A stretch of DNA of 32,374 bases from Gloeomargaritaceae cyanobacterium C42_A2020_066. GTDB taxonomy: Bacteria > Cyanobacteriota > Cyanobacteriia > Gloeomargaritales > Gloeomargaritaceae. Positions 1 through 8,115 of this stretch are shown piece by piece. The translations under genes were made by a program, and so were the position numbers. Positions within the stretch are counted from its first letter, which is position 1; every line of letters starts with the position of its first letter. The stretch is from the NCBI GenBank assembly GCA_015272465.1, contig JACYLR010000159.1, positions 1 to 32,374 on the forward strand. Direction: 5' to 3'. Under the pieces are notes generated by a model that saw only the letters and a list, made by a program, of their open reading frames with translations, made no database searches and had not been told where the DNA came from.

Positions 1-193
1 TGACTGCCATCACCTTGACATCGAACAGATACTCAATGGCTGCCCGAATCTGAGGTTTGGTGGCGCGGGGATCGACCTCAAAGGTGTATTGACGATCAGC
101 CAGTAATCGGTTGGCTTTTTCGGTCACGAGTGGCCGGCGCACCAGATCCGCTAGGGCACGAACATCGGGAATAACGGGGGGACGTCTACTCAC
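1..193 (-). CDS. rplW: 50S ribosomal protein L23, 5' part of gene (cut by window edge)
   Basis: Only the first 64 codons are inside the window. Read on the minus strand from a GTG start, the protein begins [20 protein letters not shown] and continues with [11 protein letters not shown] and [26 protein letters not shown], the typical L23 N-terminal half. L23 binds 23S rRNA near the peptide exit tunnel. The GTG start overlaps the end of rplD by 8 bases, which implies translational coupling within the r-protein operon. The track of six-frame ORFs did not need to be relied on; this reading frame was translated directly. Confidence 0.9.
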   Translation of the reverse strand, partial: MSRRPPVIPDVRALADLVRRPLVTEKANRLLADRQYTFEVDPRATKPQIRAAIEYLFDVKVMAV

Positions 194-818
194 CGTACAC
201 CTCCTCAATTCGGGCTAGGGTGGCGGGGGTGATCACCAGGTAGTCAGCGGTCAACAGGTCGTGAACATTGAGTTGGTCGGCCCGCAGCATCACCAAGTTA
301 GGCAAATTCTGGGCCGATAGGGTCACCAATTCAGGGAATTCCGGAAGGATGAGCAAGATGCGCTTTTCCGGATCGACACCCCACCGCTTCAGAGCCGCAA
401 CAAGCTCCCGAGTCTTGGGAACCGTGAAATTCTGCGCAAAGTCTTCGACAACCACCCACTGGTCGGCCCGACCTTGAAAGGCTGTCCGCAGGGCTAAGCG
501 CCGCTCCTTGCGATTCATTTTCTGGGTGTAGTCCCGCGGCTTCGGGCCAAAAATGACGCCCCCACCCCGCCACAGGGGCGAACGAATGGAACCGGCACGA
601 GCACGACCTGTACCCTTTTGCCGCCAAGGCTTGCGCCCACCCCCCCGCACTTCGGCGCGGGTCTTGATGCAGGCCGTACCCTGGCGGGCATTGGCCAGTT
701 GGCGGACGAGGGCGCGGTGGACGATGTGGTCGGCGCTGGCTTCGGAAGCGACCCGCAGATCGAGGGTGGCTTCTCCCGTGGCTTCTCCTTGCCAGTTAAG
801 AACGTTACAGTGAACCAT
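186..818 (-). CDS. rplD: 50S ribosomal protein L4
   Basis: A 210-residue protein with the L4 hallmark segment [20 protein letters not shown] (about residues 58-77), followed by [18 protein letters not shown]4 is a primary 23S rRNA binding protein that lines the exit tunnel; in enterobacteria it also represses its own operon. The ATG at 818 is the only reasonable start and gives [12 protein letters not shown]. It lies 32 bases after the rplC stop and overlaps rplW at its 3' end. Identification rests on the whole sequence matching family expectations; length is normal. Confidence 0.96.
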   Translation of the reverse strand: MVHCNVLNWQGEATGEATLDLRVASEASADHIVHRALVRQLANARQGTACIKTRAEVRGGGRKPWRQKGTGRARAGSIRSPLWRGGGVIFGPKPRDYTQKMNRKERRLALRTAFQGRADQWVVVEDFAQNFTVPKTRELVAALKRWGVDPEKRILLILPEFPELVTLSAQNLPNLVMLRADQLNVHDLLTADYLVITPATLARIEEVYGE

Positions 819-850
819 GATCGGCTGCCTTTACAATGGTTGGCCTGGAC

Positions 851-1495
851 TTAGGATTTCGGCCGGCCGACGGTCTTGGCCGGGGTAATGCTGAGTAGGC
901 CGCCTGCTTTGCCGGGAACAGCCCCTTTTACCAGGAGAAGATTGCGCTCTGTATCCACCCGCACCACTGTTAAGTCCCGAATGGTCACCTGGGCAGAACC
1001 GGTTTGACCGGCCATGCGGCGCCCTGGGAATACCCGCCCTGGGGTCGTTCCAGGCCCAATAGAACCGGGCGCTCGGTGATTCTTGGAGCCGTGAGCCATG
1101 GGGCCGCGGCGGAAGTTGTGGCGCTTCTGGAGGCCACCGAAGCCCCGTCCAATGCTGGTGCCGTGGACATCGACTTTTTGGCCGGCCGTAAACAGGGTCA
1201 CGGTCAGTTCTTGACCCACGGGATAGGCTTGGACATCCTCCAGTCGATATTCCTGGAGATGACGCAGGGGGGGTAGCTCATTCTTACTGAGGTGACCGAG
1301 TTGGGGCTTGGATAAACACTTGGCCCGCGCCACTCCAAAGCCAATCTGGATTGCCGTATAGCCATCCTTGTCAGCGGTCTTCACCTGAGTCACAGGACAT
1401 GGTCCGGCTTGAATCACCGTCACCGGAATCGCCCGGCCGGCCTCATCAAAGACTTGGGTCATGCCCAATTTGGTGCCAAGCAAACCAATGGCCAT
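851..1495 (-). CDS. rplC: 50S ribosomal protein L3
   Basis: L3 nucleates 50S assembly by binding 23S rRNA. The N-terminus [18 protein letters not shown] and the central [26 protein letters not shown] segment with [20 protein letters not shown] are diagnostic. I chose ATG 1495, preceded by AAGGTG about 8 bases upstream; ATG 1501 and GTG 1504 are in-frame alternatives that add only two or three residues. It is the first gene of the r-protein run here. Three GGCCGGCC sites lie inside it (861, 1180, 1435). Confidence 0.96.
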   Translation of the reverse strand: MAIGLLGTKLGMTQVFDEAGRAIPVTVIQAGPCPVTQVKTADKDGYTAIQIGFGVARAKCLSKPQLGHLSKNELPPLRHLQEYRLEDVQAYPVGQELTVTLFTAGQKVDVHGTSIGRGFGGLQKRHNFRRGPMAHGSKNHRAPGSIGPGTTPGRVFPGRRMAGQTGSAQVTIRDLTVVRVDTERNLLLVKGAVPGKAGGLLSITPAKTVGRPKS

Positions 1496-1598
1496 ACACA
1501 TCACCTTTTCCCGACCCCCAAGAGAGTCGGTGAACCTTAGGAATTGGAACGAGCGGGCGGGAAAAAAGGGGAGTACCCACAGGGAGCAGACCCTAAAG

Positions 1599-1747
1599 TT
1601 CAGGAACCAATGCTTCCAGAGTCCTGAAGCTATTCCCTAGGTTGCATTAGGACTTAGGCGAGGAACCCAGTATCCCCCGCGGGCCAGTACAGACCCTTGG
1701 TTTAGGCAACGATCTAAAACTCTATACCAGGATTTTCCTTTTGTCTA
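1599..1747 (-). promoter_or_regulatory. Putative promoter and leader of the rplC operon
   Basis: About 250 bases separate rplC from the divergent HAD gene. On the minus strand TAGACA (1747-1742) and TATAGA (1726-1721) resemble -35 and -10 boxes, though the spacer of 15 bases is short; TAGAGT as -10 would give 17. Downstream in the same transcript TTCAGGA (1628-1622) and TCCTGAA (1605-1599) form a 7-bp stem with a 16-base loop. A leader hairpin fits feedback control by a ribosomal protein, but that is inference. Confidence 0.35.
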
Positions 1748-1826
1748 GTCCTTGTGTTCTACGGAAACACAGCACCCTACACTGGGACAAACTGGGCAAA
1801 TAACCTCACCCGGGGACAGGGGCACT

Positions 1827-2588
1827 GTGCTGCGGATTATTACGGACTTCGACGGCCCGCTGGTGGATGTTTCGGAGCGCTACTACCAGGTGTACCGATT
1901 TTGCCTGGCGCAGATCGGCCGGCCGGAGCAGGCGATCACCTGTCTAGACAAGTCCACCTTTTGGGCTTTGAAGCGCGCCCGCGTTCCGGAGACTGAGGTA
2001 GGGCGGCGCAGTGGATTATCGGAGGAACAGGCACGGGTGTTTTCCCAGTTGCGCCAAGCAACGGTACACACCCATCCCTACTTTGAGTTCGACCAGCTCC
2101 AGCCAGGGGTGATTGCCCTGCTGGGCCACCTACGTGATCAAGGCATCGACCTGGCTGTTCTCACCATGCGCCGCCAGTCGGAGTTGGCCTTTGCCCTCAA
2201 CCAGTTTGGCCTAGGGGAACTTTTTACCGAGGAACGGCGGTTCTGTCTACCGGAGCCCTATCAGAAAACAAGAGACGACCTAGACAAGCCCCTGCTGATG
2301 GCTCAAGCGCTCCAGATTCTGCCTCCAGCGGCCACAACCTGGATGGTAGGGGATACCGAAGCTGATCTAGTGGCGGCCCAAATCCATGGCCTCCCCGTAG
2401 TGGCTGTCCTGAATGGCATTCGCGATCGGGAAAGACTTGCGACCTACCAGCCCGTACAGATCGTTGATGATTTGGAAGCGGCGGTCACCTGGATTGCCGC
2501 GGTCATGGGGGAAGCTCTAGCGCAGAAAACTGGTGATCAACCACAGGCACAGGAAGATTGCCAAGCTGGTGAGGCTGTCCTTGGCTAG
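1827..2588 (+). CDS. HAD-superfamily hydrolase (phosphatase-like)
   Basis: HAD motif I is DFDGPLVDVSE, near the N-terminus, with the paired aspartates DxD. Motif II is in AVLTMRRQSE, and motif IV in WMVGDTEADLVAA, placing it among phosphoglycolate-phosphatase-like haloacid dehalogenase hydrolases; the substrate cannot be read from sequence. I prefer GTG 1827 (VLRIITDFDG), which has AGGGG a few bases upstream and puts motif I at the usual distance from the N-terminus; the frame is open back to 1752. About 253 residues from this start. The last 72 bases overlap the opposite-strand CPP1-like gene. The C-terminal tail after AAVMGE is low in recognisable domain signal. Confidence 0.85.
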   Translation: MLRIITDFDGPLVDVSERYYQVYRFCLAQIGRPEQAITCLDKSTFWALKRARVPETEVGRRSGLSEEQARVFSQLRQATVHTHPYFEFDQLQPGVIALLGHLRDQGIDLAVLTMRRQSELAFALNQFGLGELFTEERRFCLPEPYQKTRDDLDKPLLMAQALQILPPAATTWMVGDTEADLVAAQIHGLPVVAVLNGIRDRERLATYQPVQIVDDLEAAVTWIAAVMGEALAQKTGDQPQAQEDCQAGEAVLG

Positions 2589-3119
2589 GACGAGAGGGGA
2601 AATACTGGCCCCTAGCAGCGTACCCAGGAGTCCCCCCAAGATCAGGCCAGCCAGGGTGAGCAACACTGCCCGACCAAAGCGGTTCTCCTTACGGTTGAGG
2701 CAATAGAGACCAACGCCCAAGCCCAGTGCGACCGGCAGGGCTGCCCCGCCTGTGCCGGCATTCACGGCCCACAGGCTCAGCCCGCTGTAGATCAGTCCTG
2801 GAATCAGCACGTCCCGTGGACTGGGGGTATCGATCAGGCGTATGAGCCACGGCGGTGTGGCACGACTGGGGGTGGCAGGTGGATCGAGGACATCCACACT
2901 GCGCTCGGCGTAACGGATTTTTTCCGGGATCTTTATTTTGCCCTGTTGTCGTAGCCGCAGTCGCTCCATCAAAATGGCATCGTAGGCGGCTTCCACGGCC
3001 TGCTGGGTGCGCTCATCGCCGCTGTGCTCCACCAGTAAGCGTTGGCGGGCACTCTGAATCTCTTCGAAGGAAGCTTCCTCGCTGATGCCCAGTTGGAGGT
3101 AAGGATTGGGGTCGCTCAT
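2517..3119 (-). CDS. CPP1-like (DUF3353) membrane protein with J-like N-terminus
   Basis: A 200-residue protein. The N-terminal segment MSDPNPYLQLGISEEASFEEIQ, followed by the AAYDAILMERLRLRQQGKIKIP helix, is the J-domain-like part found in CPP1/CDF1 proteins; an HPD triad is not seen. From about residue 102 to the end there are three to four hydrophobic segments. Plant CPP1 is a chaperone-like protein for protochlorophyllide oxidoreductase; a comparable role in chlorophyll synthesis or membrane-protein folding here is inference from family. Start ATG 3119 is clear. Its 3' end overlaps the convergent HAD gene by 72 bases. Confidence 0.8.
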   Translation of the reverse strand: MSDPNPYLQLGISEEASFEEIQSARQRLLVEHSGDERTQQAVEAAYDAILMERLRLRQQGKIKIPEKIRYAERSVDVLDPPATPSRATPPWLIRLIDTPSPRDVLIPGLIYSGLSLWAVNAGTGGAALPVALGLGVGLYCLNRKENRFGRAVLLTLAGLILGGLLGTLLGASISPLVLAKDSLTSLAIFLCLWLITSFLR

Positions 3120-3217
3120 GACACCAGCGCACCGTGGGATGAACCGCTTATCCAGGCTAGCTTAGCCCTATGGTTTCCTACAACCGCCGGCCGGCCGCCA
3201 GCTTTTAAGGTTTCTTA

Positions 3218-3604
3218 ATGCTGATGCAGGAACGCTTATCTCAGAACTATCAGGACTGGCTGAACCGGCTCCAGCACCTCCAGTCGGAGGTGGATGCCAG
3301 CCCAGTTTGCCCTGGGCTTTTGATCCTAGAACTCCAGGCCCTGCTTGAGGCGGTGACATCCGGCCGGCCGGATGGAGTCGAGGCTGATCTCCAGAGGTTG
3401 GAGACAGAACTGCATCGCAGTCTGTGCCTGGCCCTTGCAGCCGCCCAACAGTGGCAACTGACCCGGGCGGGCCCTAAGGCTGAGACCCGCCAGAGGACGG
3501 TGATGACCTACCTTAAGCAAGCCGCCGGGTACCTGGCCCCCATGCAAGCCCTACTCATCGAGACCCCAGCCAAAAGCCCACCAGCACCAGAGTGCCCGCC
3601 GTGA
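3218..3604 (+). CDS. Uncharacterised 128-residue protein
   Basis: I do not recognise a named family. The protein is soluble and largely helical by composition: QERLSQNYQDWLNRLQHLQSEVD at the N-terminus, a Leu-rich middle (LLILELQALLEAV, LQRLETELHRSLCLALAAAQQW) and a proline-rich tail. Position 3218 gives MLMQERL; the second ATG at 3224 is equally possible. Its codon use (GC-rich third positions) resembles its neighbours and it contains a GGCCGGCC site at 3362, in keeping with a resident gene. The last 50 bases overlap the 3' end of the convergent prenyltransferase gene. Confidence 0.6.
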   Translation: MLMQERLSQNYQDWLNRLQHLQSEVDASPVCPGLLILELQALLEAVTSGRPDGVEADLQRLETELHRSLCLALAAAQQWQLTRAGPKAETRQRTVMTYLKQAAGYLAPMQALLIETPAKSPPAPECPP

Positions 3605-4439
3605 CATTCTGACTGAAAAGACGACCGTAGAACCCTTGATTGGCCCGTGCTGCTACCTGAACCAGCCGTCCCACCTGCCAGACCCACAGTCCACAGGCCA
3701 TGAGCCACAGGGGCCAAAAGCCAGTGCCAAGGGGTTGGATCACGGCCACGAGGGCCAAGAGACCGGCCGTGACCAGATAGCAGAGGCCCACCGCCCCAGG
3801 AGTGAAGTCCCCGAAGAAGCGAGCACTGGAGTGAATGCCGAGCCGGGTGTCGTCGGGGCAATCGGCGAGGGCATAGACCGTATCGAACCCCAGGGTCCAG
3901 GCGACCGTTGCTCCCCAAAGCAGCCATGTCACTGGCTGAAGCTGCCCGGCCACGGCGGCCCAACTGATCAGAATGGCAAACCCCCAGGCCACTGCCAGCA
4001 CCAGTTGGGGAAGCGGAAAGACCCGTTTGGCCAACGGATAGAGCAGGATCACAGGCACCGCTAGGACGCACAGCCCAAAGCTGAGGGGATTCAGGTATCG
4101 GGCCAGAACCCAGGCACAGCCTAAGGAAAGGAGCAACACTGCGATCCCCACCTGTACCGAGAGAGCACGGGCTGCTAAGGGTCGATGGCGGGTGCGAGCC
4201 ACTTGGGGGTCAATGTCTCGATCCCAGAGGTCGTTGACGACACAACCGGCGGCACTGGTGGCCAGACTGCCCAGGATGACGACGAGTACCAGATCGAGGG
4301 GGGGGCTGCCCTGGGCCGCCAACACCACTGCCCACAGGGCCGGTACCATCAGGATCAGTCGGCCGGCCGGTTTGTCCCAGCGCAGGAGGCGGACAATCTG
4401 GAGCCAGGGGGCATCGGGGGAGGGGGGGGCGGTCATCAC
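3555..4439 (-). CDS. ubiA: UbiA-type 4-hydroxybenzoate polyprenyltransferase (plastoquinone pathway)
   Basis: Membrane prenyltransferase that attaches a polyprenyl chain to 4-hydroxybenzoate; in cyanobacteria this enzyme feeds plastoquinone synthesis, probably with solanesyl diphosphate. The two Asp-rich motifs that bind Mg-diphosphate are present: NDLWDRDID at residues 69-77 and DTVYALADCPDD at 186-197. The rest is a series of eight or nine hydrophobic helices; 294 residues is the usual length. The first two codons are both ATG, so the start is 4439 or 4436. It is divergent from mutY with only about 60 bases between, so the two promoters share this space. Confidence 0.92.
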   Translation of the reverse strand: MMTAPPSPDAPWLQIVRLLRWDKPAGRLILMVPALWAVVLAAQGSPPLDLVLVVILGSLATSAAGCVVNDLWDRDIDPQVARTRHRPLAARALSVQVGIAVLLLSLGCAWVLARYLNPLSFGLCVLAVPVILLYPLAKRVFPLPQLVLAVAWGFAILISWAAVAGQLQPVTWLLWGATVAWTLGFDTVYALADCPDDTRLGIHSSARFFGDFTPGAVGLCYLVTAGLLALVAVIQPLGTGFWPLWLMACGLWVWQVGRLVQVAARANQGFYGRLFSQNVTAGTLVLVGFWLGSR

Positions 4440-4500
4440 CTCTCGATCAGTGCCTATACACTAGGGGGCGGTCTGACCAAATTGTAAAGGGTTTGTCACA

Positions 4501-5607
4501 GTGGATGCGGCACAGGTGGCTATGCTTCGTCAGGGGTTGTTGACCTGGTATGCCACGGCCGGCCGGGATCTACCCTGGCGGGAAAGTCGAGATCCCTACC
4601 CCATTTGGGTTTCTGAGATCATGCTCCAGCAGACCCAGGTGCAAACCGTACTGCCCTACTTTGCTCAATGGATGGCCGCTTTCCCCTCGGTGGCCAGTCT
4701 GGCGGCAGCGGATCTCCAGGCTGTCCTCAGTCTCTGGCAGGGCCTTGGCTATTACCGACGAGCGGTACATCTCCACCAAGCAGCTCAGCAGATCCAAACC
4801 CACCACGGGGGCGTTTTTCCCCAGGACTTTGATCAGGTGTTAGCCCTGCCCGGTATCGGTCGCAGTACAGCGGGGGCGATTCTCAGCGCGGCCTTCAACC
4901 AGCCCTACCCCATCCTGGACGGCAACGTTAAGCGGGTAGTGGCCCGGTTGGTAGCCCTAGAGGTGCCGCCAGCGCGTGGGATGCCGCGGCTCTGGGATGT
5001 GGCCACCCAGCTGGTAGACCCCCACAATGCCAGGGATTACAATCAGGCGGTGATGGACTTGGGGGCGACGGTGTGCACCCGTCGCCGGCCGGCCTGCGAC
5101 GTCTGTCCCTGGTCACCCTATTGCCTCGCTTACCCATCTGGTCTACAGGAGCAGTTGCCCATGATCGAGGCCCGTAGCCCCCTGCCCCACAAGACTGTGG
5201 GTGTGGGTGTGGTCTGGAATGACCAAGGCGAGGTGCTCATTGACCAGCGGCCGGCCGCTGGCCTACTGGCTCACCTCTGGGAATTTCCGGGCGGCAAGCA
5301 GGAGCTAGGGGAACCGATTACGGCCTGCATCCAGCGGGAACTGCGGGAGGAGTTGGGCATTGAGGTGACGGTTGGGCCGCACCTGCTCACCCTGGATCAT
5401 GCCTATACCCACTTCAAGGTGACGCTGATCGTCCACCACTGTCGCCACTATGCTGGGGAACCCCGGCCCATCGAGTGTCAGGCGATCCGCTGGGTGCGGC
5501 CGGCCGACTTGGACAACTATCCCTTTCCGGCCGCCAATCAGCGGATCATTAACCAGATTCGGGCCGTGGGCCAACCGGAATGGATACCCCCCCAATCCGA
5601 AGGCTAG
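4501..5607 (+). CDS. mutY: A/G-specific adenine DNA glycosylase MutY
   Basis: Removes adenine mispaired with 8-oxoguanine. All functional parts are visible in 368 residues: catalytic Glu39 in SEIMLQQTQ, helix-hairpin-helix LPGIGRSTAGAI (116-127), catalytic Asp140 in ILDGNVKRV, and the 4Fe-4S ligands Cys192-X6-Cys199-X2-Cys202-X5-Cys208. The C-terminal Nudix-like domain, which reads the oxidised base, carries GGKQELGEPITACIQRELRE and EELG (264-286). The start is GTG 4501; no better in-frame ATG precedes the catalytic core. Four GGCCGGCC sites lie inside it, encoding AGR, RPA and RPAA strings. Convergent with psaK. Confidence 0.97.
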   Translation: MDAAQVAMLRQGLLTWYATAGRDLPWRESRDPYPIWVSEIMLQQTQVQTVLPYFAQWMAAFPSVASLAAADLQAVLSLWQGLGYYRRAVHLHQAAQQIQTHHGGVFPQDFDQVLALPGIGRSTAGAILSAAFNQPYPILDGNVKRVVARLVALEVPPARGMPRLWDVATQLVDPHNARDYNQAVMDLGATVCTRRRPACDVCPWSPYCLAYPSGLQEQLPMIEARSPLPHKTVGVGVVWNDQGEVLIDQRPAAGLLAHLWEFPGGKQELGEPITACIQRELREELGIEVTVGPHLLTLDHAYTHFKVTLIVHHCRHYAGEPRPIECQAIRWVRPADLDNYPFPAANQRIINQIRAVGQPEWIPPQSEG

Positions 5608-5655
5608 GGGGTTACTCACAACACCGGCTCGTCCATGGGATGAGGCTGGCTAATC

Positions 5656-5919
5656 CTAGCTGAGCACGCCCAGGTTGGCCAGACCCAGAATGACGCCACA
5701 GCCCAGGAGATGGCCGAAGCTAGTGGTGCCCAAGAGGGCCGGCAGACCCATACCCCCAAACATGTTGGCAGCGGGCAGGCTAGGGCCGGCCGAGGGTTGG
5801 CTCATGGTCAACTTGCCAAAGGCAATGGCGACGATGTTGCAGATCACCATGATGATCGCCACCGTCGGACTCCAGGTGAACGTGGGAGGCAGAATCGTGG
5901 CCAAAAAGAGTCCAGGCAT
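5656..5919 (-). CDS. psaK: Photosystem I reaction centre subunit PsaK (subunit X)
   Basis: PsaK is a small peripheral photosystem I subunit with two transmembrane helices that binds chlorophyll. The product begins MPGLFLATILPPTFTWSPTV, followed by AIIMVICNIVAIAFGKLTM (helix 1) and ends with GHLLGCGVILGLANLGVLS (helix 2), matching the family in order and length (87 residues). ATG 5919 is chosen because GGAG stands 9 bases upstream and it matches the family N-terminus; the frame is open to 5949. It is separated from nnr by about 100 bases and may have its own promoter there. Confidence 0.93.
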   Translation of the reverse strand: MPGLFLATILPPTFTWSPTVAIIMVICNIVAIAFGKLTMSQPSAGPSLPAANMFGGMGLPALLGTTSFGHLLGCGVILGLANLGVLS

Positions 5920-6018
5920 GGGGCTTTTCTCCAGAGGTGCCAACCGCAAGCCACGGCCGGTCGAATCGTAAAAAATCTACTGAGAAGCTTGGAACCATGG
6001 GGGGTTTCTTTGTAACTG

Positions 6019-7551
6019 TTAACACTCGCCTTCAGAGAGGGCCTTCAGGGTCGGCAGCAGGCTCTGACTAAGGTGGAGGGGATCGACCCCCAACTCGGTA
6101 CGGTGGTGGGCCACCCACCGGCCGGCCTGGGCGTGCCACCACGCCGCAGCCTGGGCCAGGGGAATCAGGAGTCTGCCCTGGCGGTGTCCCTGGGCAAGCA
6201 GACCTCCCAGCAATCCTGTGAGGACATCGCCGCTGCCGCCCCGCGCCAATCCCGGTGTGCTAGTCGGATTGACCGCAAGGCTGCCATCGGCCCCAGCAAT
6301 TACCAGGCGGGCCCCCTTGAGTAAAACCGTGGCCTGGCTGCGGCCGGCCGCCTGACGGGTTGCCTGGAAGCGATCGGTTAGATCCAGATCGGGAAACAGA
6401 CGGCTGAATTCCCCTGGATGGGGGGTCAAAAACACCTGGGCACGGGGGGACTGCGCCCAGGGAGCGATGCTATTGAGAGCGTCGGCATCCACCACTAAAG
6501 GCACGGAGGTAGCCCACAAGGAGGCTAGGATTGGGCCGGCCGCCACCGTGAGACCGGGGCCAACAGCGAGGGCATCGTAGCGACCAAAGTCGAGATCGGG
6601 TGGGAGGTGGGCAATCGCCCCCTCGGGGGTTTCGGGACAGGAAATCACCAGTGCTTCAGGCACCTGAGCCAGCACCAGTCCAGCCAGGCCGGCCGGTACG
6701 GCCACGCTCAGCATACCTACCCCACTGGCCCGTGCCCCCAGTGCCGCCAGGAGGGCCGCGCCACCGTACTGGCGGGAGCCAGCTACCAATAAGAGATGTC
6801 CCATCTGGTACTTGTGGCCGGCCGGCCGGCGCGGCAGCGGTAGAGCCGCCAACATCTGCTCACGGGTCAAGCACCGCATGGGGGCATTGCCCAGGACTTG
6901 TGCCAGCGTCACTTCAGGAATATTCAGGGGCAAGAGCACCGGCTCACCCACCCAATCCAGGGCCGCATCCTGGAGCAAACCCACCTTCCAGAGGCCCAAG
7001 CAGAGGGTGTGGCGCGCCCGCAGGGCTGATCCCAGCACCTGCCCAGTATTCGAGTGCAGACCAGAGGGCACATCGAGGCTGACGGCCGGCCGGCCGCTGG
7101 CGTTCACCGCGTCAATCACTGCCGCTAGGGGATTCTCTACCGGACGATCCAGGCCGACTCCTAGTAACCCATCTACGATCAGGTCGCAGTCCATCAGGGC
7201 CTCAGCTTGACCTACTGCCGGTATCCCCAGGTAGTCGGCGTAGCGCCGGTGGCCCTCTGTGAGAGGCTTGGCCTGCTCTAGGGGCTGATGGAGGCAGACG
7301 TGATAACCCCCGTGATGTAACTCCCGCGCCACCACTAGGGCATCACCGCCGTTGTGTCCTGGCCCCACCAACACCCCGACTTGGGGATAACGTGCCCGGG
7401 GATAGTGGGCCTGTATCCAGGCTGCGGCACGGCCGGCCGCCTTTTCCATCAGGGCGGGTACGGGCAATCCCTGGGCAAACAGGGACGCCTCGATGGCCTG
7501 CATCTGGGCCGCGGTGACCACCACTTGGTCGGCCCAATCTTGCCCGGTCAT
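6019..7551 (-). CDS. nnr: Bifunctional NAD(P)HX epimerase / ADP-dependent dehydratase
   Basis: Repairs damaged (hydrated) NADH and NADPH. The N-terminal YjeF_N epimerase half carries GPGHNGGDALVVARELHHGG (63-82) and LDVPSGLHSNTG. The C-terminal ribokinase-like dehydratase half carries HKYQMGHLLLVAGS (246-259), VVDADALN (353-360), TPHPGEFSRL (376-385) and the ATP-site RGGSGDVLTG (437-446). The 510-residue fusion is the standard bacterial arrangement. ATG 7551 starts 3 bases after the stop of the coiled-coil gene upstream, so the two are probably co-transcribed. Several GGCCGGCC sites lie inside it, two in overlapping double form (6816, 7084). Confidence 0.95.
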   Translation of the reverse strand: MTGQDWADQVVVTAAQMQAIEASLFAQGLPVPALMEKAAGRAAAWIQAHYPRARYPQVGVLVGPGHNGGDALVVARELHHGGYHVCLHQPLEQAKPLTEGHRRYADYLGIPAVGQAEALMDCDLIVDGLLGVGLDRPVENPLAAVIDAVNASGRPAVSLDVPSGLHSNTGQVLGSALRARHTLCLGLWKVGLLQDAALDWVGEPVLLPLNIPEVTLAQVLGNAPMRCLTREQMLAALPLPRRPAGHKYQMGHLLLVAGSRQYGGAALLAALGARASGVGMLSVAVPAGLAGLVLAQVPEALVISCPETPEGAIAHLPPDLDFGRYDALAVGPGLTVAAGPILASLWATSVPLVVDADALNSIAPWAQSPRAQVFLTPHPGEFSRLFPDLDLTDRFQATRQAAGRSQATVLLKGARLVIAGADGSLAVNPTSTPGLARGGSGDVLTGLLGGLLAQGHRQGRLLIPLAQAAAWWHAQAGRWVAHHRTELGVDPLHLSQSLLPTLKALSEGEC

Positions 7552-7554
7552 GGT

Positions 7555-7938
7555 TTAGGGCGAATCGGAGCTGCGGCGCATGAGCTGCTCCAGGATGCGC
7601 TGTTGCTGTTCCTGGCCGGCCGCCAGGGTGCGAATCATGGCCTGGGATTCGGTGATTGCCTCCTGCATCCGGGCTTGGCCGGCTGTCAACGCCCGCACCT
7701 CGGCTTGTATCTCGGCCATCGACTCCTGGAGTCGGGACTGCCCCAGGGCAAGGCCCCGAATTTGACTACGTGCCTCCGACAACTCCCTTTCGCTGCGACT
7801 TTGGCTCTCAGCTACGCGCCCCATAGCCCTTGCCAAGTCCACCTGCAAATCCGCGACCTGGGCCAGAGTGAGTTGGATCGCCGCCACATCACTGCTGAGG
7901 GCATCGAGCATCTCATCCGTCCACCGCTGAACTGCCAT
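7555..7938 (-). CDS. Small coiled-coil protein of unknown function
   Basis: A 127-residue protein beginning MAVQRWTDEMLDALSSDVAA, followed by one long amphipathic coiled coil with repeating hydrophobic a/d positions (LALGQSRLQESMAEIQAEVR, LTAGQARMQEAITESQAMIR, LAAGQEQQQRILEQLMRR). The three segments look like related units of roughly 20-21 residues, each containing GQ. Similar cyanobacterial coiled-coil proteins with the RWTDEMLD start exist, but I know no function for them. ATG 7938 has GGAG at about 8 bases; the frame is open to 7992. It is the first gene of a pair with nnr. Confidence 0.75.
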   Translation of the reverse strand: MAVQRWTDEMLDALSSDVAAIQLTLAQVADLQVDLARAMGRVAESQSRSERELSEARSQIRGLALGQSRLQESMAEIQAEVRALTAGQARMQEAITESQAMIRTLAAGQEQQQRILEQLMRRSSDSP

Positions 7939-8039
7939 CCTGATCACTCCGCAACACGACTGTTGGGCCGCTTTTCCTCCCAGTCTAGGCAAGGGTCAAC
8001 GCAAGTCAGTTACTCTGCTTGCCTCACCCCTAAGCAAGA

Positions 8040-8061
8040 AGCGGATGGTTGCCCACCCGCT
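8040..8061 (-). terminator. Probable intrinsic terminator after psaF-psaJ-psaL
   Basis: Read on the minus strand, AGCGGGTGG (8061-8053), loop GCAA and CCATCCGCT (8048-8040) form a 9-bp stem with one G-U pair, followed by the moderately T-rich TCTTGCTT. It lies 55 bases beyond the psaL stop and before the coiled-coil gene, the right place to end the photosystem I operon. The T tract is not perfect. Confidence 0.5.
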
Positions 8062-8115
8062 CCCTATGAACCAAACTGAACCGGACTTTGCGGCCCCGGT
8101 CAGACTCGGTTACCC

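Noticed and set aside
331-627. Long frames antisense or shifted within ribosomal, mutY, nnr and tyrS genes
   Set aside because: They are shadows of GC-rich coding DNA; no domain is recognisable and the true frame is certain.
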